A DNA stretch of 64,000 bases, taken from positions 1 through 64,000 of the forward strand of contig CAZJAH010000006.1 of the NCBI GenBank assembly GCA_964544155.1, in the 5' to 3' direction. The notes under the pieces are model-generated. The model ran no database searches, was not told the DNA's origin, and saw only the letters and a program-made list of their open reading frames with translations. This document shows positions 54,796 through 63,621 of this stretch, piece by piece. A program made the translations under genes and the position numbers. Source of the stretch: CAZJAH01 sp964544155. GTDB taxonomy: Bacteria > Bacteroidota > Ignavibacteria > Kapaibacteriales > UBA2268. How positions within the stretch are numbered: the first letter of the stretch is position 1; every line of letters starts with the position of its first letter.

Positions 54796-57723
54796 ATGCC
54801 AGAGCATAATGAGGACATAATTATAGAAAGGGTAAAAAAGCCTTCAGATGATAATGATGGAGACATTGCGGCAAAAAAAGGCCCGGGAAAATCTAAATCA
54901 AAGAAAAAGAATTCCAGGCAGTACGATAAGCAGTTGAAAGCCAGCGCTTTGATTCTAATGTTTTTTGCAGGGCTTCTCTTTCTGGCTATGCTATCATATA
55001 CGCCTTTAGATCAGGCAAATACAATTATTACTTTTGATGAATTTACAACTATTTTCGGCGAGGAATCACAGGTAAGCCCGAAGTTCTCTACTACAAGAAA
55101 CTGGCTCGGTCTTGTCGGAGCGATGATGTCCGATTTCTTTTATAACAGTACTTTCGGTTATGCTTCGATTTTTCTGCCATTTTTTATTTTTGCCTGGGCA
55201 TGGACATTGCTAATAGGAAAAAAACCCGGCGACGGACTTATTAAAAAGACTTCTTTCTATCTTGGAAGCGGAGTACTTTTTGCTTCTCTTATCGGCTCGA
55301 TGCAAGAAACACAAGTATTCATGGATATTCCCGATGAATGGAGCGGAGCTATTGGCAAATTCATGGCCAGTGTGGTATCCGGGATTTTCGGATCCATTGG
55401 AGCGATTATTCTATTTTTTGCCGCATTTATTATTACTGCTATAGCAGCTACACCGATAAAAATTGACGCCCTTCTGAAAAAAGCTTCTTCGATAGCTGAG
55501 CTTTCGGGTATAGCGCTTTCAGATAAACTCACGAAATTCAAAAATAAAGCCCAGGCTAGGATGAACCTCGAACCTGAGGAAAAAAACATTGAAAGTACAA
55601 ATGACATTCCTAAAGATTCAAATGATAATAAAAAAGCAAAAAGCGAAAGCAGCGCAAATGAGCCTCAAGAGCTGCCTGCCATCCCTCGAAAAGAACCGGA
55701 AATGGTTATAAAAAACAACAAAGAGCTTGGCGAACCCGCCAGAATAATCAGGAAAAACCTCGCCGGAGACGAATTAAACCGCCAAGCGGATAATCCTGTG
55801 GCCGAACTTATCAGAGTTAGTACTTCAAAGCCTCAGAATATCAGGATGACACCTAACGAACCTGAAGATATAATATACACTTCTCAGGATATTGAAAGAC
55901 TCAGGAATCAAGCCTTACAAAATTATGATGAATCCATTGATATTGCGCGAAATAATGCAAGTTCAGATAAAGACATAACTGAAGATCAATCATCGGGAAT
56001 TGCGGATAAGACAGAAACCGGTCAGGAGGACATGCCCGGGGATATGCCTTCTGAAACTTTTAATGTGAGCGGCAATCATACCGCTAATATTTCAGGCTAT
56101 AATGAAAGCAGGCCCGCTCGGGTTGTTTCTCCAACGGCAGAGATGCAAACCGGCACAAGAAAACCTCTTAGGGTTACAGTTAATGAATCTGAGGAAGAAA
56201 GCAAGCCTCAGCTGAAAACCCCTCTCTGTACGGGTATTCATGATGAGGAAATTCTGTATATTCCACCTTCCCTGGAAATGCTGAACACAGACATCGAAAA
56301 AGCACAAATCGATGAAGAAGAATTAAAGAACAACGCTCGAATACTTCAGGAAAAACTCGAAACATTTAAGATATATATTGAGAATTTAAGTGTTACACCC
56401 GGGCCGGTTGTCACTCAATATGAATTTGTTCCCGCACCTGGAATTAAACTTAGTAAGATAGAAGGTTTATCAGATGACCTGGCCATGGCTCTTAAGGCAC
56501 GTGGTATAAGAATCATTGCTCCAATACCCGGGAAGGGCACAGTTGGTATAGAAATTCCAAACTCTAATCCGGCTCTGGTGAGGTTCAGCGATGTAATAAG
56601 TTCTTCAAAATTTGCAAAATCCAATGCCAGGCTCCCACTGGCTCTCGGTAAAACCATTTCAGGTGAAGTCTTCGTTACCGACCTAACAAAGATGCCTCAC
56701 CTTCTAATTGCGGGGTCTACGGGATCCGGTAAGAGCGTGGGCATAAACACAGTAATAAACTCTTTGATTTTCAAGATGCATCCGCGCAATCTTAAGTTCG
56801 CGATGATCGATCCAAAAAAGGTTGAGCTTCCGCAGTACGCCCAGTTAAGGGATCATTTTTTATGTGTGTCGCCGGATGTGGATGACCTTATCGTGACAAA
56901 TCCGCAAGACGCTGTTATTTTACTCAAATCGCTTGTTGCCGAAATGGAGCTCCGATATGACATACTCGCGAAAGTAGGCCAAAGAAACATTAAAGATTAT
57001 AATCAAAAAGTAAATGAGGGTAAATTCATTAATGATAAAACTATGGATCACAGGACGATGCCTTACATAGTGGTTATTGTTGATGAGCTCGCCGACCTGA
57101 TGCTTACTGCTTCCAAAGAAATCGAGGAGCCCATAGCGAGGCTTGCCCAAATGGCAAGGGCGGTCGGCATACATCTCGTGCTTGCCACTCAAAGGCCTTC
57201 GGTTGATGTTATCACGGGTATTATTAAGGCAAATTTCCCGGCAAGGATATCCTATCTGGTGGCATCAAAGATTGACTCCAGGACCATTCTTGATGTAGGC
57301 GGCGCCGAACAGCTTCTGGGTAACGGAGATATGCTGTGCCTGCCTCCCAATTCACCGAAGCCTGAAAGGGTGCAGAACGCTTTCATTGATACTGACGAAG
57401 TAGAACGCGTATGCGATCACATTGGAGATCAGCAAGGCTACTCACAGCCCTATATGCTTCCTTCAATAAATGACAATAAATCCGGTGGCGGAGGCATAGA
57501 TTCAGGCGACAGGGATGAACTTTTCGAGGAAGCAGCACGGCTTGTTATCAGGCACCAACAAGGCTCGGTATCGCTTATACAGCGCAGGCTTAAGGTTGGC
57601 TATGCACGCGCCGGAAGAATTGTTGACGAACTGGAGGCCGCCGGGGTTGTGGGTTCATTTACAGGCAGCAAGGCTAGAGATGTGCTCATGGAAAGTGAAT
57701 CAGAGCTTGAAGCCGTATTATAG
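54796..57723 (+). CDS. ftsK: DNA translocase FtsK
   Basis: This divisome ATPase pumps DNA at the closing septum. Of 975 aa, about 45-215 hold four transmembrane helices (LKASALILMFFAGLLFLAMLSY first), 220-495 is a low-complexity acidic linker, and 495-890 is the motor with Walker A GSTGSGKSVG (about 640) and VVIVDELADLM. The C-terminal winged helix gamma domain (LFEEAARLVIRHQQGSVSLIQRRLKVGYARAGRIVDELE) reads KOPS-type sites. Ribosome-binding site GGGGGG precedes the ATG. Confidence 0.96.
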   Translation: MPEHNEDIIIERVKKPSDDNDGDIAAKKGPGKSKSKKKNSRQYDKQLKASALILMFFAGLLFLAMLSYTPLDQANTIITFDEFTTIFGEESQVSPKFSTTRNWLGLVGAMMSDFFYNSTFGYASIFLPFFIFAWAWTLLIGKKPGDGLIKKTSFYLGSGVLFASLIGSMQETQVFMDIPDEWSGAIGKFMASVVSGIFGSIGAIILFFAAFIITAIAATPIKIDALLKKASSIAELSGIALSDKLTKFKNKAQARMNLEPEEKNIESTNDIPKDSNDNKKAKSESSANEPQELPAIPRKEPEMVIKNNKELGEPARIIRKNLAGDELNRQADNPVAELIRVSTSKPQNIRMTPNEPEDIIYTSQDIERLRNQALQNYDESIDIARNNASSDKDITEDQSSGIADKTETGQEDMPGDMPSETFNVSGNHTANISGYNESRPARVVSPTAEMQTGTRKPLRVTVNESEEESKPQLKTPLCTGIHDEEILYIPPSLEMLNTDIEKAQIDEEELKNNARILQEKLETFKIYIENLSVTPGPVVTQYEFVPAPGIKLSKIEGLSDDLAMALKARGIRIIAPIPGKGTVGIEIPNSNPALVRFSDVISSSKFAKSNARLPLALGKTISGEVFVTDLTKMPHLLIAGSTGSGKSVGINTVINSLIFKMHPRNLKFAMIDPKKVELPQYAQLRDHFLCVSPDVDDLIVTNPQDAVILLKSLVAEMELRYDILAKVGQRNIKDYNQKVNEGKFINDKTMDHRTMPYIVVIVDELADLMLTASKEIEEPIARLAQMARAVGIHLVLATQRPSVDVITGIIKANFPARISYLVASKIDSRTILDVGGAEQLLGNGDMLCLPPNSPKPERVQNAFIDTDEVERVCDHIGDQQGYSQPYMLPSINDNKSGGGGIDSGDRDELFEEAARLVIRHQQGSVSLIQRRLKVGYARAGRIVDELEAAGVVGSFTGSKARDVLMESESELEAVL

Positions 57724-57777
57724 TATTTTTTTTGCCACTATTTTTTTTATACAATAGCAAATGAATCCGATAATTTT

Positions 57778-57884
57778 CTTCCCCTCCCTGAGGGGAAGTG
57801 GACGGAACGGCTCGCAGAGCCTGTTCCGGACGATGGGGTGCGAACTCAAAGAAATACGTTTTATAAAACAATTTCGTCCTTTCA
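57778..57884. repeat. structured intergenic repeat-like element (three dyads)
   Basis: There are three inverted repeats within about 90 bp: CTTCCCCTC-CCT-GAGGGGAAG (57778-57798, perfect 9-bp stem), GGAACGGCTC-GCA-GAGCC-T-GTTCC (57804-57827, 10 bp with one bulged T) and the perfect 12-bp palindrome GTTTTATAAAAC (57858-57869). Their GC content differs sharply from the flanks. This looks like a palindromic intergenic repeat or a short mobile sequence, but copy number cannot be checked in this window; only one copy is present here. Confidence 0.5.
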
Positions 57885-58052
57885 GGGTGTGAGGTTCATC
57901 ATTTGACTGCACTGAGCATCAAAAGCAAAAAAATTTGCCTTCATCACAGGGTTGATTTCTGGATTGACGTTAAAAACAATAAACGACTGTGATAATACAG
58001 ATTGAGCAAGCAGCAGCGAAAGCAGCAAGGAATAATGGAGTAAATTTTTCAT
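57882..58052 (-). pseudogene. relic of a secreted-protein gene (signal peptide plus first strands)
   Basis: ATG at 58052 opens a 56-codon frame ending in TGA at 57882. Residues 1-22 form an excellent signal peptide (MKNLLHYSLLLSLLLAQSVLSQ). The 34 mature residues include VNPEINPVMKANFFAFDA, which looks like the first strands of a larger beta-rich exported protein. The frame stops at the edge of the three-dyad element, and nothing beyond resembles a continuation or a sorting domain. I infer a gene beheaded by insertion or deletion. A genuine short secreted peptide remains possible. Confidence 0.55.
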
Positions 58053-58088
58053 TTTTATGCCTGCCTGTATTTTTTTGCCTGCCTGTAT
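58053..58088. repeat. tandem duplication of an 18-bp unit
   Basis: Two direct copies, 58053-58070 and 58071-58088, share the core TGCCTGCCTGTAT and differ at one base (TTTTATG against TTTTTTG). They begin right next to the start codon of the relic at 58052. Confidence 0.8.
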
Positions 58089-58228
58089 ATAGTTGTGTAT
58101 GTTTCAATATAATGAAGTTTATAATAAAATGCTAATGAATTCGAGAAATAATCTATTGATAGGTTGCATGAACAAACTTTATTATATTAGTAAGCTATAA
58201 GCAGACAATTTTAATTTACTGAAAATAA

Positions 58229-59941
58229 ATGCTAAAGAAGCTCCAAATAAAGAATTTTGCTATTATCCGGGAGCAGGATATTGAGTTCACTCCCGGCCTG
58301 AATATCATTACCGGGGAGACCGGCTCGGGTAAATCCATCCTGATCGACGCTCTGATAATTGCCCTGGGGGGCCGTGCTTCTGCCGATTTTGTGCGTAAAG
58401 GTGAAAATAAATCGGTGATAGAATGTTTATTCAGCATGGAAGATTCGCATCCCGTTCATAGGATTCTCGAAGAAAATGAACTGGATAGCTTTGCAGATGA
58501 GCTCATTATCCGACGGGAAATTTCCTCCAGAGGAATTTCGCGTGCTTTCGTTAATGACTCTCCCGTACAGGTATCTACTCTAAAGGAGCTTGGCGGTTAT
58601 TTGATTGATTTTCACGGCCAGCATGACCACCAATCGCTCCTAAGGCCTGAAAGCCATATAGATATACTCGATTCCGCCTTTAACAGCTCTGAACTTAAAA
58701 AAATCATTTATGATATTTTCAGGCAGATCAATTCCGCCATTAAGGAATTGAAGAATTTAAAAGGAAAAGAAATCCTTCTGCGCGAGAAAGCGGAATTCAA
58801 CAGGCTTAAACTCAAAGAAATCGAAGAAGCAGATCCTAAAGCCGGCGAGTATGACGATCTCGAACATGAGCTTTCTAAATTATCCAATGCTGAATTTCTT
58901 CACAGCTTAACAAATGAGCTTTTCAATAATCTGCACTATTCTGACTTATCGGTTAATAACCGGCTTAGCGAAGCGGCAGGTTCGCTAAGAACTCTCTACG
59001 AAATTGACAGCGATTTCGAGGTTTATATCAAAGAGCTGGATTCGGCCATTGTTTCAATAAAGGAAGTCGCCAGGTTCTGCAAGGAATATTCAGACGGTAT
59101 AATATTCGATCCTCATAGAATTGAAGAGATCAGGTTAAGGCTTCAAAAGCTAAAGTCATTAACAAAAAAATACGGCTCTATCGATTCAGCAATCGAATTG
59201 AGCGAATCACTTAAGAATGACCTCTCATTAATGGAAAATTTCGAAACCCAAATTAAGCTTATTAAGGATAGAATAGATAATTTAAGCCATAGCGCCGGAA
59301 GGATTGCCTTTGAACTCAGTAACGCCAGGAAAGCCGCTTCAATTAAGCTTAAAGAAACAATCCAGGCTACTTTAAAACAGCTTGGAATAGAGAATGCCGT
59401 TTTCGAAACAGAGTTTGGAAATGAAAAAACAGACGGAATTAGTTATGATCATCCCGCGGCATTAATTGACGGCAAACCGTACAAGCTATCAGGCAAAGGC
59501 ATTGATAAAATTGAATTTCTTATATCGACAAATGCCGGTGAAACCCCAAAACCCTTAACCAATGTGGCCTCCGGTGGTGAGATATCGAGAATAATGCTGG
59601 CTCTGAAATCGCTTATAGCAGAAAGAGACAATATGCCCGTGATGGTATTCGACGAAATAGATACAGGCATAAGCGGACGAATAGCTCAGAAAGCCGGACA
59701 GGCAATGAAAAAGCTTGCCCAAAAGCATCAGATACTCGCGATTACGCATTTGCCGCAGATAGCTGCTTTAGGCGATCATAATATCTCGGTATTTAAAGTT
59801 GAAGAAGAGGGCAAAACATACGCGAGATCTACCGTGCTGCGCAATGCCGAAAAGCTAAATGAAATAGCCAAGCTGATAGGCGGTGAGGATATAAGCGAAG
59901 CCGTGCTTAAGAGCGCGAGAGAATTAACGGAAAACACTTAG
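58229..59941 (+). CDS. recN: DNA repair protein RecN
   Basis: RecN is an SMC-like ATPase that tethers DNA ends in double-strand-break repair. The 570-aa protein has Walker A GETGSGKS (29-36), the FDFHGQHDHQSLL-type motif (here IDFHGQHDHQSLL) near 130, a central coiled coil (about 155-370), signature LTNVASGGEISRIMLALK and Walker B VMVFDEIDTGISG. Near-full length is typical. The HD gene begins 6 nt after its stop. Confidence 0.96.
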   Translation: MLKKLQIKNFAIIREQDIEFTPGLNIITGETGSGKSILIDALIIALGGRASADFVRKGENKSVIECLFSMEDSHPVHRILEENELDSFADELIIRREISSRGISRAFVNDSPVQVSTLKELGGYLIDFHGQHDHQSLLRPESHIDILDSAFNSSELKKIIYDIFRQINSAIKELKNLKGKEILLREKAEFNRLKLKEIEEADPKAGEYDDLEHELSKLSNAEFLHSLTNELFNNLHYSDLSVNNRLSEAAGSLRTLYEIDSDFEVYIKELDSAIVSIKEVARFCKEYSDGIIFDPHRIEEIRLRLQKLKSLTKKYGSIDSAIELSESLKNDLSLMENFETQIKLIKDRIDNLSHSAGRIAFELSNARKAASIKLKETIQATLKQLGIENAVFETEFGNEKTDGISYDHPAALIDGKPYKLSGKGIDKIEFLISTNAGETPKPLTNVASGGEISRIMLALKSLIAERDNMPVMVFDEIDTGISGRIAQKAGQAMKKLAQKHQILAITHLPQIAALGDHNISVFKVEEEGKTYARSTVLRNAEKLNEIAKLIGGEDISEAVLKSARELTENT

Positions 59942-59947
59942 ATATAA

Positions 59948-60550
59948 ATGGCACAAAACTACAACCTTCAGTATATGACTATTGAAGAACTGGAAAAAAT
60001 GATCACGCCGGTTCTTGACTCAATGGATATGACCATGGTGCTAAGCGCTTATGAAATGTGCGAAAACGCTCACAGTGGCCAGTTTTTACCTGACGGAGCG
60101 CCGTATTTTTATCATACCACGAGAGTTTGCAGGATCATAGCCGGCGAGCTAGGTTTGATTGATGCAGAACTGTTATCCTCAGCTTTGCTTCATGATATTT
60201 ATAAAACAAATGCGGGCATAACACTCGAGATAATCAATTATAATTTCGGGCCTTATGTGGCCCTGCTTGTAGATATGCTTCAAAGCGACTACAGACATAT
60301 TGACCCGAATAAGGTTATTACCATATCAGGTGAAAAGATCAAGATCCCTGGAGATGATTATCTTATTATCTGGATAGCTGAACACCTTGATAATTTAAGG
60401 AGCTATGATATCGACCCGAAATATGATCTTGTATCCGAGATAAATGAGCTTAAAAATGTTATAATACCGGCAGCAATTGGCAATGATAATGCTTATATCA
60501 AAAAACTGGTAAGTGATTTAAAAAAGGAAGCCGGAAAATTCCTGTGTTGA
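59948..60550 (+). CDS. RSH-like HD-domain protein with altered active site
   Basis: The 200-aa single-domain protein resembles the N-terminal (p)ppGpp hydrolase domain of RelA/SpoT: AHSGQFLPDGAPYFYHTTRVCRIIAGELG, then SSALLHDIYKTN and EIINYNFGPYVALLVDML. His56, His82, Asp83 and Asn149 match conserved metal/ligand positions. However, the ED pair of the HDxxED motif is replaced by Lys86-Thr87, and the last metal-ligand Asp is Glu145. Hydrolase activity is therefore doubtful; a binding or scaffold role is possible. No synthetase or TGS domain is present. It follows recN by 6 nt and ends at a minisatellite. Confidence 0.8.
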   Translation: MAQNYNLQYMTIEELEKMITPVLDSMDMTMVLSAYEMCENAHSGQFLPDGAPYFYHTTRVCRIIAGELGLIDAELLSSALLHDIYKTNAGITLEIINYNFGPYVALLVDMLQSDYRHIDPNKVITISGEKIKIPGDDYLIIWIAEHLDNLRSYDIDPKYDLVSEINELKNVIIPAAIGNDNAYIKKLVSDLKKEAGKFLC

Positions 60551-60562
60551 CCACATTTTTCA

Positions 60563-60670
60563 GTTAGCTTATCACATTCTTCAGGTTAGCTTATCACATT
60601 CTTCAGGTTAGCTTATCACATTTTTCAGTTAGCTTATCACATTCTTCAGGTTAGCTTATCACATTCTTCT
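60563..60670. repeat. 22-bp minisatellite, five units
   Basis: Direct repeats start at 60563, 60585, 60607, 60628 and 60650. Full units are 22 bp, unit 3 is 21 bp with one fewer base near its end, and unit 5 diverges at its last bases. Each unit contains GTTAGCTTATCACATT. A partial copy (CACATTTTTCA, 60552-60562) precedes them and starts 2 nt after the HD-gene stop. The last unit enters the coding end of the Wzz-like gene and supplies its TGA stop. Units are contiguous with no spacers, so this is not a CRISPR array. Confidence 0.95.
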
Positions 60671-61849
60671 CAAATAGACCCTGCCTCTGATGAACGCCCA
60701 TGCCAATAACATAGTAATAGAAAGAAACAAAGTAAGAATAAACGTAAGGATTACCATCAGCTTTCTATTTGGTGCGGATCTAAAATCAGGTGGTATTGCC
60801 TTATCGAGTACTTCAACTATCGGGACATCTTTTTCTTCCTGGATAGCTTCCTGATGCCTTTGGGTTTCCAGATACATAATAACCTGCTCAATTATCTTCC
60901 TTTCGCGCATAAGCGTGGCATATTCCCTTGCAATCCGGGGCACATCACTAAGGGCAATGGCAAACCCTTCATCAGATGTAAGGCCTCCCTCCTGAATTCT
61001 GGCATATTGATTTCTGAGTAGATCAGCCCTTTTCTCTAAAGCTCTTAAATATGCTGAATTGGGAGCATAATCCAGCCTTGCTAAATTCAGTTCGGTTTCT
61101 GCCTCTGCGAGCTCAGTGCCAATGGAAACGGCTTGAGTTACAACAGCCTGAGTCTGCTCATCGAGTGCAAGCACTTTATTCTCTTTTTGAAATTCCTGAA
61201 TTTGCCATTCAATTGAATCAAGTTCTTTCTTATAAGAAAAAAGTTCATTTTCAATATATCGGCGCGATTGTTTCGCAGCAGATACATTCCTTGTCCTGAT
61301 GACCTCATCAAGAGCCATAACCGCGGCATTAGCTACATTGGCAGATAACAGGCGTATAGTTTTTTTGTCATTTTCATCAGGGAACATCCCGGTTGACAAA
61401 CTGGTCTGAACCGACAGCACCCCGCTTCTTTCTATTTCAGCGGTTAGAGAAGCCCTGATAAAATCATTTAACAGCATATCGGGAATACCTGTAAAAGCCG
61501 GATCATTTTTTAAATTCAGCTCTTTTATAATTTTGTCGGCAACTGTCCGGCTTCTCAATATTTCGGCAAATACTTGTGACTGGTTAGACTCCCCCAAGCC
61601 GCCAAGCATCATCGCGCCTCCCGAAAGCGACTGTAAAAATGATGTAAGGCCGCCGCCTGATTCATTTCCTCCGGGGGGCAGTACGGTTGAATAGCTTGAG
61701 TAGCTATGAGGCAGAAAATGCGAAAATATATATACTACCGCCACAGACATGATAATAAAGGCGCTTATTTTAATTATATTCTTTCTTAAAAGAGTATAAA
61801 TAACCTTAAAGGATAATTCTTCTCTGATTATCTGTTCTTTATCTGTCAT
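60659..61849 (-). CDS. Wzz/chain-length-determinant-like polysaccharide co-polymerase
   Basis: The 396-aa inner-membrane protein has an N-terminal helix near IIKISAFIIMSVAVVYIFSHF and a C-terminal helix near KLMVILTFILTLFLSITMLLAWAF. The periplasmic domain between them is coiled-coil, with VVTQAVSIGTELAEAETELNLARLDY. This is the Wzz/PCP family that controls O-antigen or exopolysaccharide length. No C-terminal tyrosine kinase is fused. It starts 3 nt after the Wza-like gene. Its stop codon lies in the last unit of the minisatellite, so the original C-terminus may have been altered. Confidence 0.9.
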   Translation of the reverse strand: MTDKEQIIREELSFKVIYTLLRKNIIKISAFIIMSVAVVYIFSHFLPHSYSSYSTVLPPGGNESGGGLTSFLQSLSGGAMMLGGLGESNQSQVFAEILRSRTVADKIIKELNLKNDPAFTGIPDMLLNDFIRASLTAEIERSGVLSVQTSLSTGMFPDENDKKTIRLLSANVANAAVMALDEVIRTRNVSAAKQSRRYIENELFSYKKELDSIEWQIQEFQKENKVLALDEQTQAVVTQAVSIGTELAEAETELNLARLDYAPNSAYLRALEKRADLLRNQYARIQEGGLTSDEGFAIALSDVPRIAREYATLMRERKIIEQVIMYLETQRHQEAIQEEKDVPIVEVLDKAIPPDFRSAPNRKLMVILTFILTLFLSITMLLAWAFIRGRVYLRRM

Positions 61850-61852
61850 TTT

Positions 61853-63505
61853 TTATCTGCTTAATAAATCTACGACTATAATAATAATTGTGCTTAACTG
61901 AAATACAACCTGCACTACATCACTGAATTGCTCGCTAAATGGTATTTTTTCCTTCGGAGGGACTAATATAACGTCACCTGCAGTTATTTTGTAATCTTTA
62001 TTTCCGGCTCTGAACTGCTCGCCTCTGGGCTTAACAATAAATACTTCTCCTTTATCGGCCTGGTATGAGTATCCTCCCGCAAGCTTGATATAATCTTCAT
62101 AATCATGATCCGGATTATACCGTACAAGCCCCGGGTTATAAACATGCCCCTGGACATTAATAAGGTTTTTGGCATTTGCTATTACTATCGAATCCCGGTG
62201 TTTTATCGCTATATTATCTTTACTGCCGGGATTCCCGATGGCATTCTCAAAATCAATTGCCATTGCTCCTCTTTTTTCGCGTACTCTTGCCTCGTAGTAG
62301 CTCTTTTCCTGTTTTGATCTTTCCGAAGGCAATATTTCGGCTATCCTGAGAATTTCCGGATCGATATATCCTATTTCGGATTGTCGGATAAATTCTGAAA
62401 GTGAAAGTGAAGCATCTTCGGTAACACCTCCGGCTCGTTCTATCAAATCTGTAAGTGTTTCCGCATTTTCCTGAATGGGATATTTGCCGGGAAATTTTAT
62501 TTCGCCATCAATTACAGCATACTTATTATTGAACCAATTGACTGTTTTCCTTATAAACACTCTGTCTCCTGCTTGAAGTGCGATATTATTCTGAAGTTTG
62601 CCGTTAATAAGCTTTTTATCCCTCCATGAGCTAAGATCAAGAAAGAAACGGTTAACACCGGTAGGCGTAAAACGGGCTACCTCTATGGAATCCAAAAAAG
62701 CAGATTTGGTAAATCCCTGTGCAAAACTGATAAGATGAGAAAGGGAATCTCCTTCCACAAATTCAAATTCACCGGGATTATTTACATCGCCAAGAATCTG
62801 AATGCTATATTTTTCGCTTTTGGGCGGCACTTTGATAAGGTCACCTCCAAGGACTGTCGGATTATCGTTTTCCCCTTTAAAGGCATAAAACTTCAGTAGG
62901 TCGACTGGTACTATGGTTCCGTCAGACCTTAATATTTCTATATACCTTAATGAAGATTCAAACACAAGGCCCCCTGTTTTATCAATTACTTCGGAAACGC
63001 GCAGTACTGCGCTGGCGGGGACAATACCGTTTCTGACTACCTTGCCTGTGACAACGACTTTAAACCGTCTGATTTCTTCCAGAATTACATATATTTCATC
63101 ACTTCTGTAAGTTTTCCGCAAAACATCTTTTATCAAATTATATGATTCGGCAAGTGTTTTACCTTTTAGATCAACTATTCCGGAACCTTTAAGCAATAAC
63201 TTGCCTTCAGGAGAAATTTTGGCGCTGAATTCCTGAGGTTTAGTAGCGATTACAGAAATCCTGAATACATCTTCAGGGCCGACAATGTATTTTTCCGGAT
63301 CGATCTCACGTTCAAGAAGTTCGGCCGTTTCCTGCGAAATCTTTCTTGAGGTTTCGATACCCAGAGTATCAACCACGCCTTTTTTGGCGCCGGTCAGGGT
63401 ATTATAATCGATCTGAGCAATTCCGGGTACCTGTATTATTAATAATATAAATATCGACGCCCGGATAATAGAAGCGAAATAATTATAAAACATAGTGTGA
63501 TGCAT
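61853..63505 (-). CDS. polysaccharide export protein with SLBB domains (Wza-like)
   Basis: The 550-aa exported protein has a signal peptide (ASIIRASIFILLIIQVPGIAQ), a Poly_export domain near 80-150 (YIVGPEDVFRISVIATKPQEFSAKISPEGKLLL) and several SLBB modules: KVVVTGKVVRNGIVPAS, YSIQILGDVNNPGEFEFVEG, YAVIDGEIKFPGKYPIQ and INVQGHVYNPGLVRYNP. It ends in a single hydrophobic helix (VVQVVFQLSTIIIIVVDLL). This is the outer-membrane/periplasmic channel part of capsule or exopolysaccharide export, paired with the Wzz-like gene 3 nt downstream. ATG at 63493 is an alternative start. Confidence 0.92.
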   Translation of the reverse strand: MHHTMFYNYFASIIRASIFILLIIQVPGIAQIDYNTLTGAKKGVVDTLGIETSRKISQETAELLEREIDPEKYIVGPEDVFRISVIATKPQEFSAKISPEGKLLLKGSGIVDLKGKTLAESYNLIKDVLRKTYRSDEIYVILEEIRRFKVVVTGKVVRNGIVPASAVLRVSEVIDKTGGLVFESSLRYIEILRSDGTIVPVDLLKFYAFKGENDNPTVLGGDLIKVPPKSEKYSIQILGDVNNPGEFEFVEGDSLSHLISFAQGFTKSAFLDSIEVARFTPTGVNRFFLDLSSWRDKKLINGKLQNNIALQAGDRVFIRKTVNWFNNKYAVIDGEIKFPGKYPIQENAETLTDLIERAGGVTEDASLSLSEFIRQSEIGYIDPEILRIAEILPSERSKQEKSYYEARVREKRGAMAIDFENAIGNPGSKDNIAIKHRDSIVIANAKNLINVQGHVYNPGLVRYNPDHDYEDYIKLAGGYSYQADKGEVFIVKPRGEQFRAGNKDYKITAGDVILVPPKEKIPFSEQFSDVVQVVFQLSTIIIIVVDLLSR

Positions 63506-63621
63506 TTTTTCTAAATTTATTAATCAAAGCAAAATTAAGAAAAAATTGCTATTTATTTCTATCAATATTTAAAAATCACTAACGTTTTTTTATATGATTT
63601 TTTCACACAAAAAATGATTAT

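Larger units (their letters stand above)
57724..58228. other. 505-bp intergenic region with repeat element and gene relic
   Basis: This is the longest gene-poor stretch. From left to right it holds AT-rich sequence, a cluster of three strong dyads (57778-57869), a small minus-strand relic of a secreted protein (57882-58052), a tandem 18-bp duplication (58053-58088) and an AT-rich leader for recN. The parts are described in separate entries. Confidence 0.8.

Noticed and set aside
57686..57912. Two minus-strand frames of 61 and 64 codons across the dyad cluster
   Set aside because: They read through the palindromic element and AT-rich sequence, lack ribosome-binding sites and have no recognisable content.
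60563..60670. Possible CRISPR array
   Set aside because: Repeat units are contiguous, 21-22 bp, with no spacers and no cas genes in the window; it is a minisatellite.
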